Source: Gracilaria domingensis
Taxonomy: Eukaryota; Rhodophyta; Florideophyceae; Gracilariales; Gracilariaceae
Reading direction: 5' to 3'
Assembly: GCA_022539475.1 (NCBI GenBank)
Contig: VCMS01000179.1
Location: 62,001 to 126,000 of the forward strand
DNA: 64,000 nt
In this document: piece by piece, positions 30,963-43,044 of the stretch
Layout of the letters: each line of letters opens with the position of its first letter
Position numbering within the stretch: position 1 is the first letter of the stretch
Program-made: the position numbers and the translations under genes
The notes under the pieces: generated by a model
Databases searched by the model: none
Told to the model about the DNA's origin: nothing
Seen by the model: only the letters and a program-made list of their open reading frames with translations

Positions 30963-32910
30963 TGTAGAGCAATCGCGATTTCGCGTCTGTGACGCGTTCC
31001 TGTGGGGCAAACTCGGAAGAGTGAAACCCACCAGACTGTCCGAAGGTCCGCTCTCGTGAGAGATGGCAGACCAGTGACAGAGCCCTCTCTACCACCGTAA
31101 CTCGGTTGTAAGGCCGAAGTGGCAACTGGCTATACCTACAGAGGTGCTAGGCCACGTCGTGAGGAAACGATGAGAAACTCCAGAGATGGGGTGGTATCGG
31201 CAACGATGAAACACGACCAACGACAGGTGTAGTCCCGAGAGGGAAAGCAACAGAAAACAACAACCAAACAACACCCACACGCGACGGGTAGGGCCTCCTC
31301 GGCACTGTGCCCGGAGCGGGGCGAGATCCTCCAACGGTAATGCACGGGTTTCCGTAAACACGGCAACACTCTATACAGAGTCGGATCACTTCGTAATCTA
31401 GTCCTATACCTTCTCGGTACGACCCTCAGGTCCCGACATCAACGACAGATGTTCCTCAAAGGTACCGAGAGGGTAGGACCACCGTAACCAGACGTGGCTA
31501 TACTCGCGAGAGTGATAACCCACATAGGCAGTTGGCGCCAGAGCCTCACTCGTGTGGAGTCCACTCAGGAGAGCGCTACTCGACAAAGAGTTCACTTAGA
31601 AGTGCTCGGGTTGACTTTACAAAGGTGCTCGCGACGACGAGGTCGAGCTCACCTAAGTAGGTCTAAACTAACTATGTACTCGTGGTGCACACCCGCAGGG
31701 GTCCGTACACGTGGCTATCCCAGTTTCAGGCACCTCAGGTGCACTACCTATTGTCCCGTAATATGCACACACACGGTGGTGTAGTACACGCGTCCACCTA
31801 GCGGTATTGGCCAGCAATGGCAACACTGATTACAGGTAACTGTGGGAAAGCCATTCCAAAAGTAACCGCCAAAATTGGGTCCAACTCATAACTCTTCGAG
31901 TGCATCCTCGTATCACTCCCCTGAGTATATGAGGCGCATCATCCTGATAACCACGCAAATTGCGTTGCTATACAGTTCCGTCTCATAACACCTCGGCTCT
32001 TTGAGTCGCCTTTACAGCAAGGTTATGAATTTAGGTGGCATTCTGACACCATATGGCATGGTGGCACCCGATGGGTTTGATGGAATGGTAACTGGTTGTG
32101 GCAGTGGATCGCGTGTACGCGTGTATGGATTGGCTCTGTTACAGAGAAAGGTGGATTGGTTTTTAGAATTAGTGGCCGCCAAGGCGGGTCTGCACAAGTG
32201 CGACACGTGTGTGGCCCTGCCGTATTTGGCACTATTTAGTTTAATTATTTAGTGTAATTTGTGGAAACCTACTTAGGTGATGGCGACCTCGCCGTCACCA
32301 TCACAAAGTAAACTCAACCTTGTCCGAGGCTCTGACTTGAGCGCCTGCGCGTAGTGCACAACTCCGCGAGGAGGGTCACCGCGTACGGCTTCGCTTATTT
32401 CATCCCCAAGGGATCACTCAGGTACCCTGATCTAACACTCTGTTTGTCTTCTGACTGTCTTCGCACATTTATTTGCGGGTGTCTGCTACTCTGGTGTTCA
32501 GATATTGTATCGACTCTGTATAGAGGTCTGCCGCGTGGGCTCAACACACACCGTCACCCTCGGCCGGGGTCTGTTGCCGCTTGTCGTGCGACCCGGCCCT
32601 CGAGTTTGTCTCTTTTTCTTTTTCTTTCCTTTCCCCTTTTTCCCTATATTTTCTCGCTTTTTAGAGGCACCCCGTCGACCCGGGTTCCTGCCCTTCCGCC
32701 TCCTATCAGAGATCTCCGGCTCTGAGACGTTTGCTTACAGATCCCCTCTTGGCGATTCCCGCCGTCACCTCCGTGGTATTTCCGAAGTACGGGCGGTTTT
32801 ACACCCGCGTTATCCGTATCCGGAGGGCTCTCCTGCTGAGTCTATCTCGAAAGGGAGCAAGGACTCGAGCACCTTGAGTGTCATTTTTCCCAAGTGGGAT
32901 TTGCACTACA
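30963..32910. mobile_element. 1,948-bp insertion, 5-bp TSD, TGTAG...CTACA ends
   Basis: It is flanked by the duplication ACCAG (30958-30962 and 32911-32915), splitting the reverse transcriptase. The ends are TGTAGAGCAATC and, on the other strand, TGTAGTGCAAATC. An inner block, actctgtatagag, occurs in opposite orientation about 400 bp from each end, which hints at long diverged terminal inverted repeats. No coding region recognised. It could be a solo LTR, a non-autonomous LTR element or a fold-back DNA element; 5-bp duplication and TG...CA ends favour LTR origin. Confidence 0.75.
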
Positions 32911-33240
32911 ACCAGATCTGATATCCAAAGATGGCTGCCAAAGCGAACAGCATTCGTATAGAGCTCTGCTTCACGTTCGTGCTCTGGTAGACGATAAGTT
33001 CCTTCTCGGCGTCCGTATGGCCTTGCACAACGAACTGTGCCTTGTATATTTCACTATCGGTGCCCTTGTTCTTGATAGAAATAACGAAACCACCGCCCAT
33101 GACGTTCGCGTCCGGAGGGAGTTCTTCTCGGCAGGCGATCTGAAATGCAGCATGTTCTGCGAGCCTTGCGAGTTCTTTGGCCTTGGCGGCATCGAACTGG
33201 TGTAGCTTCGAACGACGATCACTCGGTGCGAGAACTTCGG
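32911..33240 (-). pseudogene. Copia reverse transcriptase (5' part)
   Basis: It contains GFVISIKNKGTDSEIYKAQ, FVVQGHTDAEK and SSIRMLFALAAIFGYQIW, the characteristic N-terminal end of Copia reverse transcriptase. It continues the gene interrupted by the 1,948-bp insertion. The stretch 33241-33696 between this and integrase has no clear domain. Confidence 0.75.
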
Positions 33241-33696
33241 TGATGTGGCCGTATACGAAATTTTTGCGGTTTGTGGAGCGCGCGCAGAAATTAATTTAAC
33301 GCTTTTTCAAAATATAGAGCCCGCTTGGTATTGAAATGGATCAATTAAATCGGGCCATACGGCCTTATCTAGGATGTCAAAAGGGAAAGCGATAAGAATA
33401 TGGAAGTTGTGTTGAAAGATAGTGTTGGTCGTACATGACACTCACAATAGCATAACGTGAAACGAGAACAACCATAATGCACCCTCTAATGACACTCACA
33501 AAATTGAAAAAATTAAAAATTTAATATGCACCGTGTCAAAAAGGAGGTCACGCGGACGGCTGAACGAGTGTAATATGAGGGTGCGGCACATCCAAATTCC
33601 TACATGTAACGTTCAAACATTGAAAATTTGTATTACCGGGTGGACGGACGTAGGTTGAGATAACTGGGATCGGAGAGCATCGATTCCTGCTTTCAG

Positions 33697-34474
33697 TTAT
33701 TCGAGTTCCTCATTTATTGCTGCTCTTGAGGCTGGGATGACTTCAGACTGACTAAAGTGCTTGACCTCGCCGGTGTATTCAACATAAATCTCCTTCCCAA
33801 GAATACTCATCACAACAAAAACCCCTTCACATGATCCTTTGTCTAGGGGTCCGCTTCTGCGAAAAACGAGTGCGTTATCGCCGGGGTTGATGAGAAAGCG
33901 AGTATACGGCGGTAGGAGAGATCGTAATGAGGCTTTAATACGCATGCCAGCGGTGATCGACACCATTTCACTGCGTGCAGTCTGCAGTGCTGCCATACAA
34001 AGTCGTTGGCTCCGGAGAGTATCATTCAACATGAAGGAAGTAGAGTAATCTCCGTAGACTACTAGAGTTGGTACATATCCTTTCGGTCCCATGGTGTCAT
34101 TCATACCCTTCACAGCCATGCGAAGAGCAACCTCGGGGTCTAATGACGGGTGCTCTGTCCGAATCACTTTGAAGATACGTCGGAGGGGCTAATGATACCC
34201 ATCTACAAGCCCGTTGAAATTGTCGCTTTCGATGCCGGAGATCTAGATATCAATACCGTAAAAGGATGTAACTTCATGCCAAAAGTTAGATGTGAAGATC
34301 TTCCCGGCATCAGCCTGGATACTATTCGGATACCTAACATAAACGGCGGCGTCACGCTCTACGAATGCATTACATACGTCTTGTGCTGGATCACCTTTCA
34401 GTACGATAACATTCTGGTATTGGGTGTGCGTGTCGACAATATGAAGGATAGGATTTCCGTGAAGCCACATGAGA
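33697..34474 (-). pseudogene. Copia integrase core and C-terminal part
   Basis: Core strands read DLMWLHGNPILHIVDTHTQY and a region ending near SIQADAGKIFTSNFW, where the second catalytic Asp is expected. Downstream is IRTEHPSLDPEVALRMAVKG. It joins across the Ty3 insertion to the zinc-binding region at 40332-40510. Fossil; broken. Confidence 0.75.
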
Positions 34475-34479
34475 TCTAC

Positions 34480-34945
34480 TGTAGTAGAGTGGCACGGGCC
34501 ACTAACCACGGGGAGGAATGGTCCAAAGGATGAGAGCCAACGACGAGACCACTGGTAAAGAGGTGCAATGGGCGAGCGCTATCTGTCGTGCCTACAGGAA
34601 AGGGCGATCGACGTAGCGATGGCTTGAAAACCTGAATGGTGTTGGTACTTACTAACCTGAGGGTCAAGTAGTTGCCAAGAGGGTCTCTTGCTCTACCACA
34701 GGAGGGAGTCGTAGCTCGAGCGGCCTAAGTATCGGCGGCGAGGCGCGTCAACCTCAGGAGTGGTGCAGTGTAACGCAGTGCACCACGTGTACTACCTAAA
34801 CTACCTATGGTACAAGTACTAATAGTCAGAAATTAAATAGTCATTGGGGCCTCCCCAAACTCCACGTGTCCCGTCTGTCGGAGCTCAGCGCCAATCCCAG
34901 CAGTGATGGAGACCGGTATCCTAATGAAGGGTGAATAATACTACA
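34480..34945 (-). repeat. Element B 3' LTR
   Basis: 466 bp, starting TGTAGTAGAGTGGCACGG and ending TACTACA on the plus strand. It contains the internal palindrome GGTGCAGTG/CAGTGCACC. Confidence 0.95.
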
Positions 34946-35254
34946 TATCCCCCCGCCTAGACTTTTGCGTCTCGAAAAAGTCAACCTTATCTGGCACACC
35001 GCGACAGTACAAAGTTGTACCGGCGTCCCAGAAGGGGTTGCATCCATCCATTCCAGTGGTGGTCCCTCTGTTTTCGCCCTTGATCTCCGTATGGGTGGTG
35101 ACCATTTCTCAAAGCTCTCGGCCATTCTGCCAGTCAACTACCGCATAACGCAGTGGCCGTACAACAGAAAAATGGCCGGTGACAGTCGGGGTACCGACGC
35201 ACTCATCCCATACGACGACGTGCCCATCCCACGCCTTTCGTCGGCTTTTTTTGC

Positions 35255-37129
35255 ATGAGCGGTTCTGCAGCGCCCCCTATGACGGATACAATGGCCTCGG
35301 GCCGGCATTCCGGCGACAGTGGGCGTTCTGGGGACGCATTCGATCATACCATTGGCAGAGATCCAGTGGAGAACCGGAGTGCGAACATGCCGTACACAGT
35401 ACAGTATTACTTATCCCGCCAGGACGAGTTCTTCGATGCACGTCGCTTCGCAGCCATTCCAAAAATAACTCGTGACCATAAGAAGTCACGGCAGGTGGCA
35501 TGGTTCCAGCGATGGCTTCACGTCCCGGTGAACGGCCGAACGGTTCCGAGCTGTACGGGGAGCTTTACAACCGATATGAAATACGTCCGGACTCTGGCCG
35601 AGGAGGAGTACCAGAGGCGGGTGAATTCAATCCTTGCGGACATATACGCAAGATTTTCGGATCCTTCAGTACCATTTCCCCCTCAGGACCACAACCTCTT
35701 GGAATTGATGGCGTTCGTACCTCCTTATGATCGGATGTATTGGATGCAAGACCGCGCTTACTGGAACGAAATGATCGAACCAGATACTAGAATGCGGACT
35801 AACCTGCGATTTCTATTCTGCTGGCACCAAGTCGAGTTTCACGACATGGACGCGTCCGATAGGAATGGACTATACCCACGGCTTCCATTTTTCCAGGATC
35901 CAAAATGGGATGGACTCTGGACCGTCTCAAACCTCCTAGTGGTCCCCACGCACTCGTTGGTGGCGTATCACTCACGTCAGCTAATTGTTCGTCCCAAAAA
36001 TCATCGGAACTGGCTAACCTGGCAGATACTGACTGTCGAGTGGGCCGTCTCTGTTCTGATGGCTTTCTTGGATACCTGCAAGAACGCCGTTCGTCGCAAC
36101 GTGTGTACGAGAGATTGGCGCGTCTGGAGCAATTTCACAGGTCTTTCCAGCCCACGCGGTGGTCTTGTACCTCTCCCGAGTGTAATGATCACGTATATCC
36201 GTGGACTGGACGTCCAGAACATTGTTTGGGGAACCGAGTACTTAGCGGAGCGAGTGGTACAGTTGCTGGATTACGTCGCCCTTGTAGACTGGGAGGCGAC
36301 TCCCGGCTACCTCTGGTACAGCTATGAAGACGACCGTTTTCACGATATCCCAAGGCATCCATCCGGGGAGGACGATGGCAAGGCGTATGGCGCGTTTCCT
36401 ACTAAGAGGAAACCTCATGCCATACCGCGCCAGCGAGTTCGCAACTACTACCCAAGAGGGCGTGGCTATTTAAACGCTTGTGTCATGCCAGACAATCCGA
36501 TAAAGCCTCTGCCAGCCTTCCCGATCGGTGAAAAGGGCGTACATAGCGTTAAACAAGGTTCTATTTCACCTAGAGGAAATGTCGTCGAGCCTACCGCAGT
36601 TGCCCAGAGGGAACTTTCGCCTGCGACCGAAACAGTAGCGGAGAGGGCGATGCAACCCTGCGAAACAGATAGCGCGGACAAGGAGGAAAGAGGGGAGAGC
36701 ACATCCCTCGCCATCGTTCCAATAAGCTCCTTCGGTGACTTATCCGCGGGGGAGGCAGGAGAAATCGAGAGTATGGCGTCCGCAATCGTGTCTGGTCCAA
36801 CTTTTGAAATTATTCCGAGTACGGGGAGGGAATTGAACGAAGATAACCTTGCGGCATTCCTGGCACTCAATGGAGAATTGTTGAACCAAGGGTATCGCGG
36901 TCGCTGAAGGCTTGGGGACGTCGCCATGTCTGCGCGGTCGTGGTTACGGCGCTCGAGGAGGTACGAGTTGCTCGTTGCGGAGGTAGCGGAACTGTCTCAA
37001 GCTCTCCAAAGCATTCTTGAGAGCAGTGCCAGGCAACTAGAGGAGAGTATTTCGGAAGTCCTGAGCCAACACTGGCAGCGAGTTAACGAGAGGATGACGG
37101 AGGCCTTCAGTCAGCTGGAAACAACTTGA
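35255..37129 (+). CDS. Antisense accessory ORF of element B
   Basis: It is encoded opposite to gag-pol. The intact main frame, 35255-36907, has 550 codons from a clear ATG. A conserved core includes LHVPVNGRTVP, YVRTLAEEEYQRRVNSILAD, NLLELMAFVPPYDRMYWM, RMRTNLRFLFCWHQVEFHDM and VVQLLDYVALVDWEATPGYL. The C-terminal region turns acidic. Homology to the end of the element D copy extends to about 37129 (SARSWLRRSRRY, then a coiled-coil-like LSQALQSILESS). No known domain. Relatives sit in the same antisense position in elements D and E. It is part of the fossil; function unknown. Confidence 0.7.
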
Positions 37130-37830
37130 GCTTAGCCTGGTGGCGTGCTCGAGTTCCACGAACCTTTGCGCAAGAAGCGCAGGTCTTTGCTGTGTTCCAA
37201 AGGTCGTTAGCCATAAACGGGTAGTAGAAGTGCTTCCTAACGGTCTGGTACATACGAGTACCTCCGGGATGACCAGCGAATCGTGGGTAGTGTTCGAGGT
37301 AGAGAAAGCGTGCCTGTAGGGATTTGGGAATGACGTTCTGGATAGAACCATCAAGCGGGGACCTGCGGCAGAGTAGTCCGAAGCGGTCAAATTCAAACAG
37401 GCATCCTTCAGTCCCAACCAAGTGTGCCTTCCCTTGGCAGAATTCATCTGCTTTCTGAGCCTGTAGGAGGTCTTCTAATGTGATTGGAAGTAGCTCCTTT
37501 TCCTCCGGCACAATTACATTAACCTCTAGGTGCAATTCCTCATGCTGGCACTCCTGCGGCCAGTCTACCAAGTAAACCTCTTCTTGGTCAAGGTCACCAT
37601 CGGAACACTGTACCGTTGCCACCAGGAAGTCACCCTCTGGATCTGTCTCATATCCTTCGAGGTTTGGCGTGGGTATTTCGTCATCCAAAGGAGTATCGTC
37701 ATCTCCATCGGTAAGGATGCGACTCAGTGCATCCGTCGATTGGTGCTTCACTCTAGGTCTATAGGTTACATCATATTCGAACTCAGAGAGTCGTGGCCTT
37801 CACCTGGCTAGCCTGCTGGACGCTTCCGTC
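37107..37830 (-). pseudogene. Element B pol remnant (RNase H end, integrase start)
   Basis: It contains HQSTDALSRILTDGD and the integrase zinc-binding region (RFLYLEHYPRFAGHPGGTRM ... CASCAKVRG). It is closely similar to the same region of element D at 46220-46860. Reverse transcriptase and the integrase core are missing. Fossil. Confidence 0.8.
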
Positions 37831-39740
37831 CTATTCAATAGCTAGCGGAGAGAGTGGTGATCTGTTCTGATGGTGAAGCGAACTCCTTCGAGGTAAGGCC
37901 TCAAGGTCAACACTGCCCAGACGATGGCAAGGCATTCCTTTTCGGTAGTGCTTTAGTTCCGTTCGGCGCTGTTCAGAAGGAGTTGTTATTCCAGTTAACG
38001 GTATGGAGGGTGCACCTGAAGGAGCTGAACGAAAGGAAACTGGGAGAAAGTTTCCGTCGTTCTCGTATAAACCTGAGGCACTGCTTTCCAAACTCTCAAC
38101 CATATGGGTCTGAGAGATTTTCCGAACAGGTGTCGCTTTTCCCCTGGCGTCATTATCAGTTGACCGGCGGGAGGTTCTATAGGTTTTCCCGTAACCTTCG
38201 GCATAGTTCACCAACTGTCGATAGGAGAGATTAGGGTGGGCCATATGGTGATTCCGAACATACGTCCTGATGGCCGGTGGCAATCCAGCGATGAAATGCT
38301 GCTTTAACCGGTTCTCGGAGAACACATTCCCACACCTATAGGCCTTTTTCCAAAGCTGGTCTGCGAAGTCCTTCTCGGTTACGTTCGAAGCTTGCCTGTA
38401 GGATATAACTTTCTGATGGGCGTCCTTAATGACGTCATCCGTCGCGTAGGTTTCCAAAAGGTAATGCACGACCTCTGGACAGGACCTGAGGAGCTCCCGA
38501 TCGATTGCGTGGACGGGGTCCGCAGTTCCAAAGATCTTAGAAACGACTGGTCGTGCGCTTGCCCATGGAGGAAAAACTGAAAAAGATACAGAGCGGCACC
38601 CTCATGGACGCCGTTCTGATCACAGGCCGTACGGAACAGGCTGAGAAACCTAAGGACAGAAATGGGGTCGGATCCCGAAAACTTCTCCGTTATGGTTAGC
38701 TGCATCCGTTTGCCCATCTGGCAACCTTCTTGGCCAGCGAGGTGGAGAATCGCGCACACCGATCGGCCAGGCGATACGTGCGGTAATCCAATACTCTCTT
38801 GAAGAGTTCATTAGTTGTTATCAACGGTTTGAGGCGTCAAACAGCCGCCTCATCCGTCTCCGAGCCACTGGAACTCGACGAATTCAAATCAGATTCGCTA
38901 CCGCTGGAGTTCCTCCGGCTTTTCCTCTGGTTCTTCGACTTCTTCCTTCTTCCACTTCTCTTCTTCCTACGGTCAGAACTTCTAGCTTCCAATGGCGGCT
39001 GTTCATCTTCAGCCTCTAAACCAATAATTGCTCGGGGGCCCTGGGCCCCGGAGTACCTTACGGGTTGCACTGCCATTTGGCCTTCTTGCCAAGGGGCGTC
39101 TCTATTGCCCCCTGGACGTACGTCCGATTGGTCTACCTGTGGTTGAACCCGGCGAGGGGCTGGCAACACAGCTGCTCCCGGTGGTTCGGAACGGGGTTGC
39201 CATACGGATACCAATGGATTACTTTGGATTCCACCCACGGAGGGCGGCGGGCCTACCTGGCGAGTCACCTCACGGCGGATACCTAAGGCAAGCGAGTCGA
39301 CGAAAGAGTCAGATTCGAGAACCTTTGGGAGGAAACGTTCAGCCAGTTGGTCGGCGTGCTCTGCGAGAGCGACAGAGACTCAGAGATCCACAAGGGTTTC
39401 GAGTCGAGCGTCGAGCATCTCTCGAACCTTCGGCCATAAGACATCAGCAAGTCCATTGGTAGTTACTGAACCAACGATTTCTTGCGGTGGTGCCTGTGGT
39501 GTGTTGAGTTGCGAGCGGTACTCGTCGAGCCGTTCTCGGAGTCTTCCAGCCAAAGAGGCGTCACGGTTAATCCTCTCGGGATTATTCACGGGTGTGAGGA
39601 GATTAACGTGTGGCTGCGAGCGGGTACTCCGATGGTCACTCACGGTACCGGTCCGGCAACATCAGGAGCGGTGGAGGAGTTCCGATGGATTGAGCCACTG
39701 GTGTACGAGGGTCTTCTTGAATAGGTTGATTGTTATCCAT
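37831..39740 (-). pseudogene. Element B gag region
   Basis: Helical Gag-like sequence (QHFIAGLPPAIRTYVRNHHM; ITEKFSGSDPISVLRFLSLF), with a basic region rich in Lys/Arg and Ser (RRKKRSGRRKKSKNQRK) upstream. No CCHC knuckle seen. The left end runs into RNase H-like sequence, marking the pol deletion. Fossil; broken. Confidence 0.6.
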
Positions 39741-39865
39741 GATGGCGGTTGTTTATATTACCAGTCCATCGGTAGTCCAGATCCAATGGTAGAATTCCGG
39801 TAGTTCGTCTTTCCTAGAGGTCGTTCTTCACTTCCGTGCGGAATTCTAAGTCGGGAGACCAGAAA

Positions 39866-40331
39866 TGCAGTATAGCGGCACGGTTCACTAACCACCGGGA
39901 GGAATGGTCCAAAGGATGAGGGCCAACGGCGAGACCACTGGTAAAGAGGTGCAATGGGCGAGCGCTATCTGTCGTGCCTACAGGAAAGGGCGAGCGACGT
40001 AGCGATGGCTTGAAAACCTGAATGGTGTTGGTACTTACTAACCTGAGAGTCAAGTAGTTGCAAAGAGGGTCTCTTGCTCTACCACAGGAGGGAGTCGTAG
40101 CTCGAGCGGCCTAAGTATCAGCCGCGAGGCGCCTCAACTTCAGGAGTGGTGCAGTGTAACGCAGTGCACCACGTGTACTACCTAAACTACCTATGGTACA
40201 AGTACTAATAGTCAGAAATTAAATAGTCATTGGTGCCTCCCCAAATTCCACGTGTCCCGTCTGTCGGAGCTCAGCGCCAATCCCAGCAGTGATGGAGACC
40301 GGTATCCTAATGAAGGGTGTATAATACTACA
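39866..40331 (-). repeat. Element B 5' LTR
   Basis: 466 bp, TG...CA, partner of 34480-34945, followed by the TCTAC target duplication. Confidence 0.95.
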
Positions 40332-41143
40332 TCTACAGCCACTTCGTGGTTAAAGATAATCTTGTCAGGAGGCATCGCAATCTTGAAACGGTAGGGACGT
40401 GGTGTAGTACTCTTACATGTCTGGCACTGTTTTGCAATTTCTTCAAGTATCTTCCTAGTCTTGGGAGAGACATCGCGAGGTCGGGCGCGTCGTAGAAGGT
40501 TGTACAATCGAGCAGCGTTATGATGAAAAGAGTGCAGATGGAGTTCTTCAGTTCGATACGGGTGAGCAGAACGGAGCGAGTGTTCCTAACGAAGAGCATG
40601 TGTCCCCGTTTGCGAGTAATCGGTAGGCTCCTACCTGCTCTACGGTTATCCAGAACGTTGTCCACATTGTCTGGTACTAACGATTTGCGGTGGAGGATGT
40701 CTAGCCCAATGAGAAGCGGAACATTGGCTGATACAACGTCAACGGTGAGTGGCAAGAAACCTCCATTCGGTGTGCGAATACGGATATTTTTCTATCCTTG
40801 ACTCTGACGAACGTCGTTCCAGGACATAAAAGAATACCATGAAGGTTTGGTGCGAAAAGGCAAACCACTCGTTCGAAAATAAGCTCGTGCTTATTGGAAT
40901 CTGATGACTGATTTCTGCGCTCCACTGTCTAAACAAAAACCTTCGAAGTCGTGGGAGTTGTATCGTGGACGGTGGGTGAGACGAAGATTCTGCACGCGAA
41001 TTAGGCGAGGACCAGGAAAACGAGTTTACCTTCCTTGAGATGCGTGAAGATTTGAGACGCCGAACCGGGACAATTGGTTGCTTGTCCGGTGGCACTGGAA
41101 GCCTTTCGCGCAGAGTTTGGCGGCTACTTAGACCCTGTTTCAA
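40332..41143 (-). pseudogene. Copia protease end and integrase zinc region
   Basis: A protease-like strand, PLLIGLDILHRKSLVPDN, is followed by RKRGHMLFVRNTRSVL and the pre-integrase region YNLLRRARPRDVSPKTRKIL with KQCQTCKST. The end NHEVAVD joins in sense to DLMWLHGN beyond element B. Fossil; broken. Confidence 0.7.
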
Positions 41144-42702
41144 AAAGGATGTTCAGTGAGGTTGTTTGCTTTAGTAGTTGCGCGGGATTCAGAGAAGAAG
41201 GTGCGATCAAGAGTAGTCTGGACATGATCGTGATGTAGGACGAAATTAGTAGCTAGCGACGCATCGGCAAAGCCTTCCAAACATCGTCAGATTCCTTAGC
41301 GTATCCTTGGCTCTTGATTGCGCCTGCCATATCCTGAGCGAATTCGAGTAGAATTTCATTCAAGTTTATGCCCTTCGTTCTTTTTTCGTCTCGAAGTAGA
41401 CAGCTTTGTTGCGAGCAACGCGCTGAAAATCAAGGTGTTATCAGAATCGCGATAAACGGCAACATTGTTCTTCGCAGTTAAAATAAATCTCTTTGCTGCT
41501 CTGCGAACTATTTTGAGATATAAGATGCTTCTTTCTGTGCCGTGCTTCGCCCGTGTGTCTGCCATTACGACCATGATTGTTGAGAATCACCTTCTAGCGT
41601 GACTGACGATATTTGTCGTTATCATTAGCCACGCTTTCGTGTTCTTCCCGCTCACTTTAGGCTTGTTCGAGAGGCGACAAGTGCTTAAGATATCTAAACT
41701 CATCGATATGTGTGGTGGACGCAACATGACCGGCCCACTCGCGTTCTTTCACAGCTTTCTGCAGTAAAACGCGGGTCCTGCCGTTTGACCTGTTTTCATG
41801 GTGCGCCATTTGTACTAGGCGTTCTACCTCTCGAGTAAGGTCAAATAGAGCTCCTGACTAAGTGCGGTCATTCGGTTCAAATTGGCTGATATGGAGTGAA
41901 AGCAATTTCCGAGAAGTGCGTTCTATCTTCGCTGGGAAGGCAAACACTTCGCGTAGCATTTGAACCACGGTACCCCAGTTTTGTTCAAAACCGTTAATAT
42001 TACGATAATAGAACTGGAGAGCATGACCGTGTGCCTTACGGTGCAGATAAAGAACCCTCTCAGTTGCCCTGACTCTGTTCTCTATACAAATCTTTTGATA
42101 CTGTGCGAGTGCATACTCACAATCTTTATCAGAAGTGCCAGGGAATTTATCGTCTTTGTTTCGAAAACGATAAGCAAACAACTTGGATGTCGTGCTGTTC
42201 TGATTGGTCATGACGATTATCGCGACGGGTGGGAGGATGGCCATTGTTGGCAAACGGGCGTGCATGGCTATGGGCGGCAGGGTGATTAGCAATACGGGGA
42301 GAAACGATCACATCTTCTTCTCCGCAAATTGCGTCAAAAGTATCCATAACACGAGCGCATTCTTCAGGATGAGAAGTCCCATAGATTTCCCAACTCTGCG
42401 TGGAATGAGGCACCCCGACTGCTCGGTTTGGATGCATTGGACCGCTATTAGCTCCAAGAAACGTCTGATGCACTTATATATCTCATTGTTGCAGACAATC
42501 TCAGGATGAGCAAGTTTCATACGGTGAAGTCGTCGCGAATGCAATCCAAAAGGTCATTTCCCTTAAACGGCTCCTCCTATGCATCTTCGTATGAAGGAAA
42601 GGTGTTGCGTATACCTAGTTGACGATCGCTAATGAATTTGAACTCACCAATGAGGCGATAAACAGAGGTCAGTTCGACCTGCTCTATGACTCGCCCCGCC
42701 AT
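41144..42702 (-). pseudogene. Copia gag region
   Basis: It begins about 42702 (MAGRVIEQVELTSVYRLIGE). Helical Gag-like stretches follow (YALAQYQKICIENRVRATER; FYYRNINGFEQNWGTVVQML). A zinc knuckle was not seen. Frames are broken. Between about 41160 and 41850 little can be assigned. Confidence 0.5.
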
Positions 42703-42727
42703 TTTGAACAGAGAAATGATCTAGCAA

Positions 42728-43044
42728 TGCACTTGTCTTAATTTCTGAATGTCGATCAAGGCGATTGTGATCACGTTGTTCGCGTTATGTGCTCCGTCAC
42801 AAAACAGAGCAAAGTCTACAAGAACACAAGTAGCAGAGAAACAACACTTTTACAATCGATGATGGCTCAGACAGTTGACACTATGTTCTTCCAATTAGAC
42901 GGGCTATGTAGCAAATTGAAGGACACATCAGGTGCAAATTGCACTTTTTTGCTGCGCTTATTGTCAGCAGTAGAGCCTTGTTACGAATAAAACAGTACAA
43001 TCAATAAATATATCAACGAGTTAGCAATTGCAATACAAAATTCA
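42728..43044 (-). repeat. Copia 5' LTR (approximate)
   Basis: Partner of 29419-29720; see that entry for the shared block. Confidence 0.65.

Larger units (their letters stand above)
34480..40331 (-). mobile_element. Ty3-type LTR element B with antisense ORF
   Basis: A complete insertion bounded by the 5-bp duplication TCTAC (34475-34479, 40332-40336). LTRs are 34480-34945 and 39866-40331, each 466 bp, TG...CA, differing at about 18 positions by my count (about 96 percent identical), so it is the youngest datable element here. It is minus-sense: gag at the right, then a pol remnant limited to the RNase H end and integrase start. A purine run on the minus strand abuts the left LTR. Most of pol is missing, so it is non-autonomous and broken. 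A 550-codon ORF lies antisense in its 3' part. Confidence 0.9.
29419..43044 (-). mobile_element. Copia-type LTR element split by two insertions
   Basis: A minus-sense Copia fossil: the order from the right is LTR, gag, protease, integrase, reverse transcriptase, RNase H, LTR. LTR-like copies lie at about 42728-43044 and 29419-29720; outer bounds are approximate and no target duplication was found. It is interrupted by a 1,948-bp insertion (30963-32910) in reverse transcriptase and a 5,852-bp Ty3 element (34480-40331) in integrase. Without them it would be about 5.8 kb, the usual Copia size. Broken in several places besides the insertions. It predates both insertions. Confidence 0.75.
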
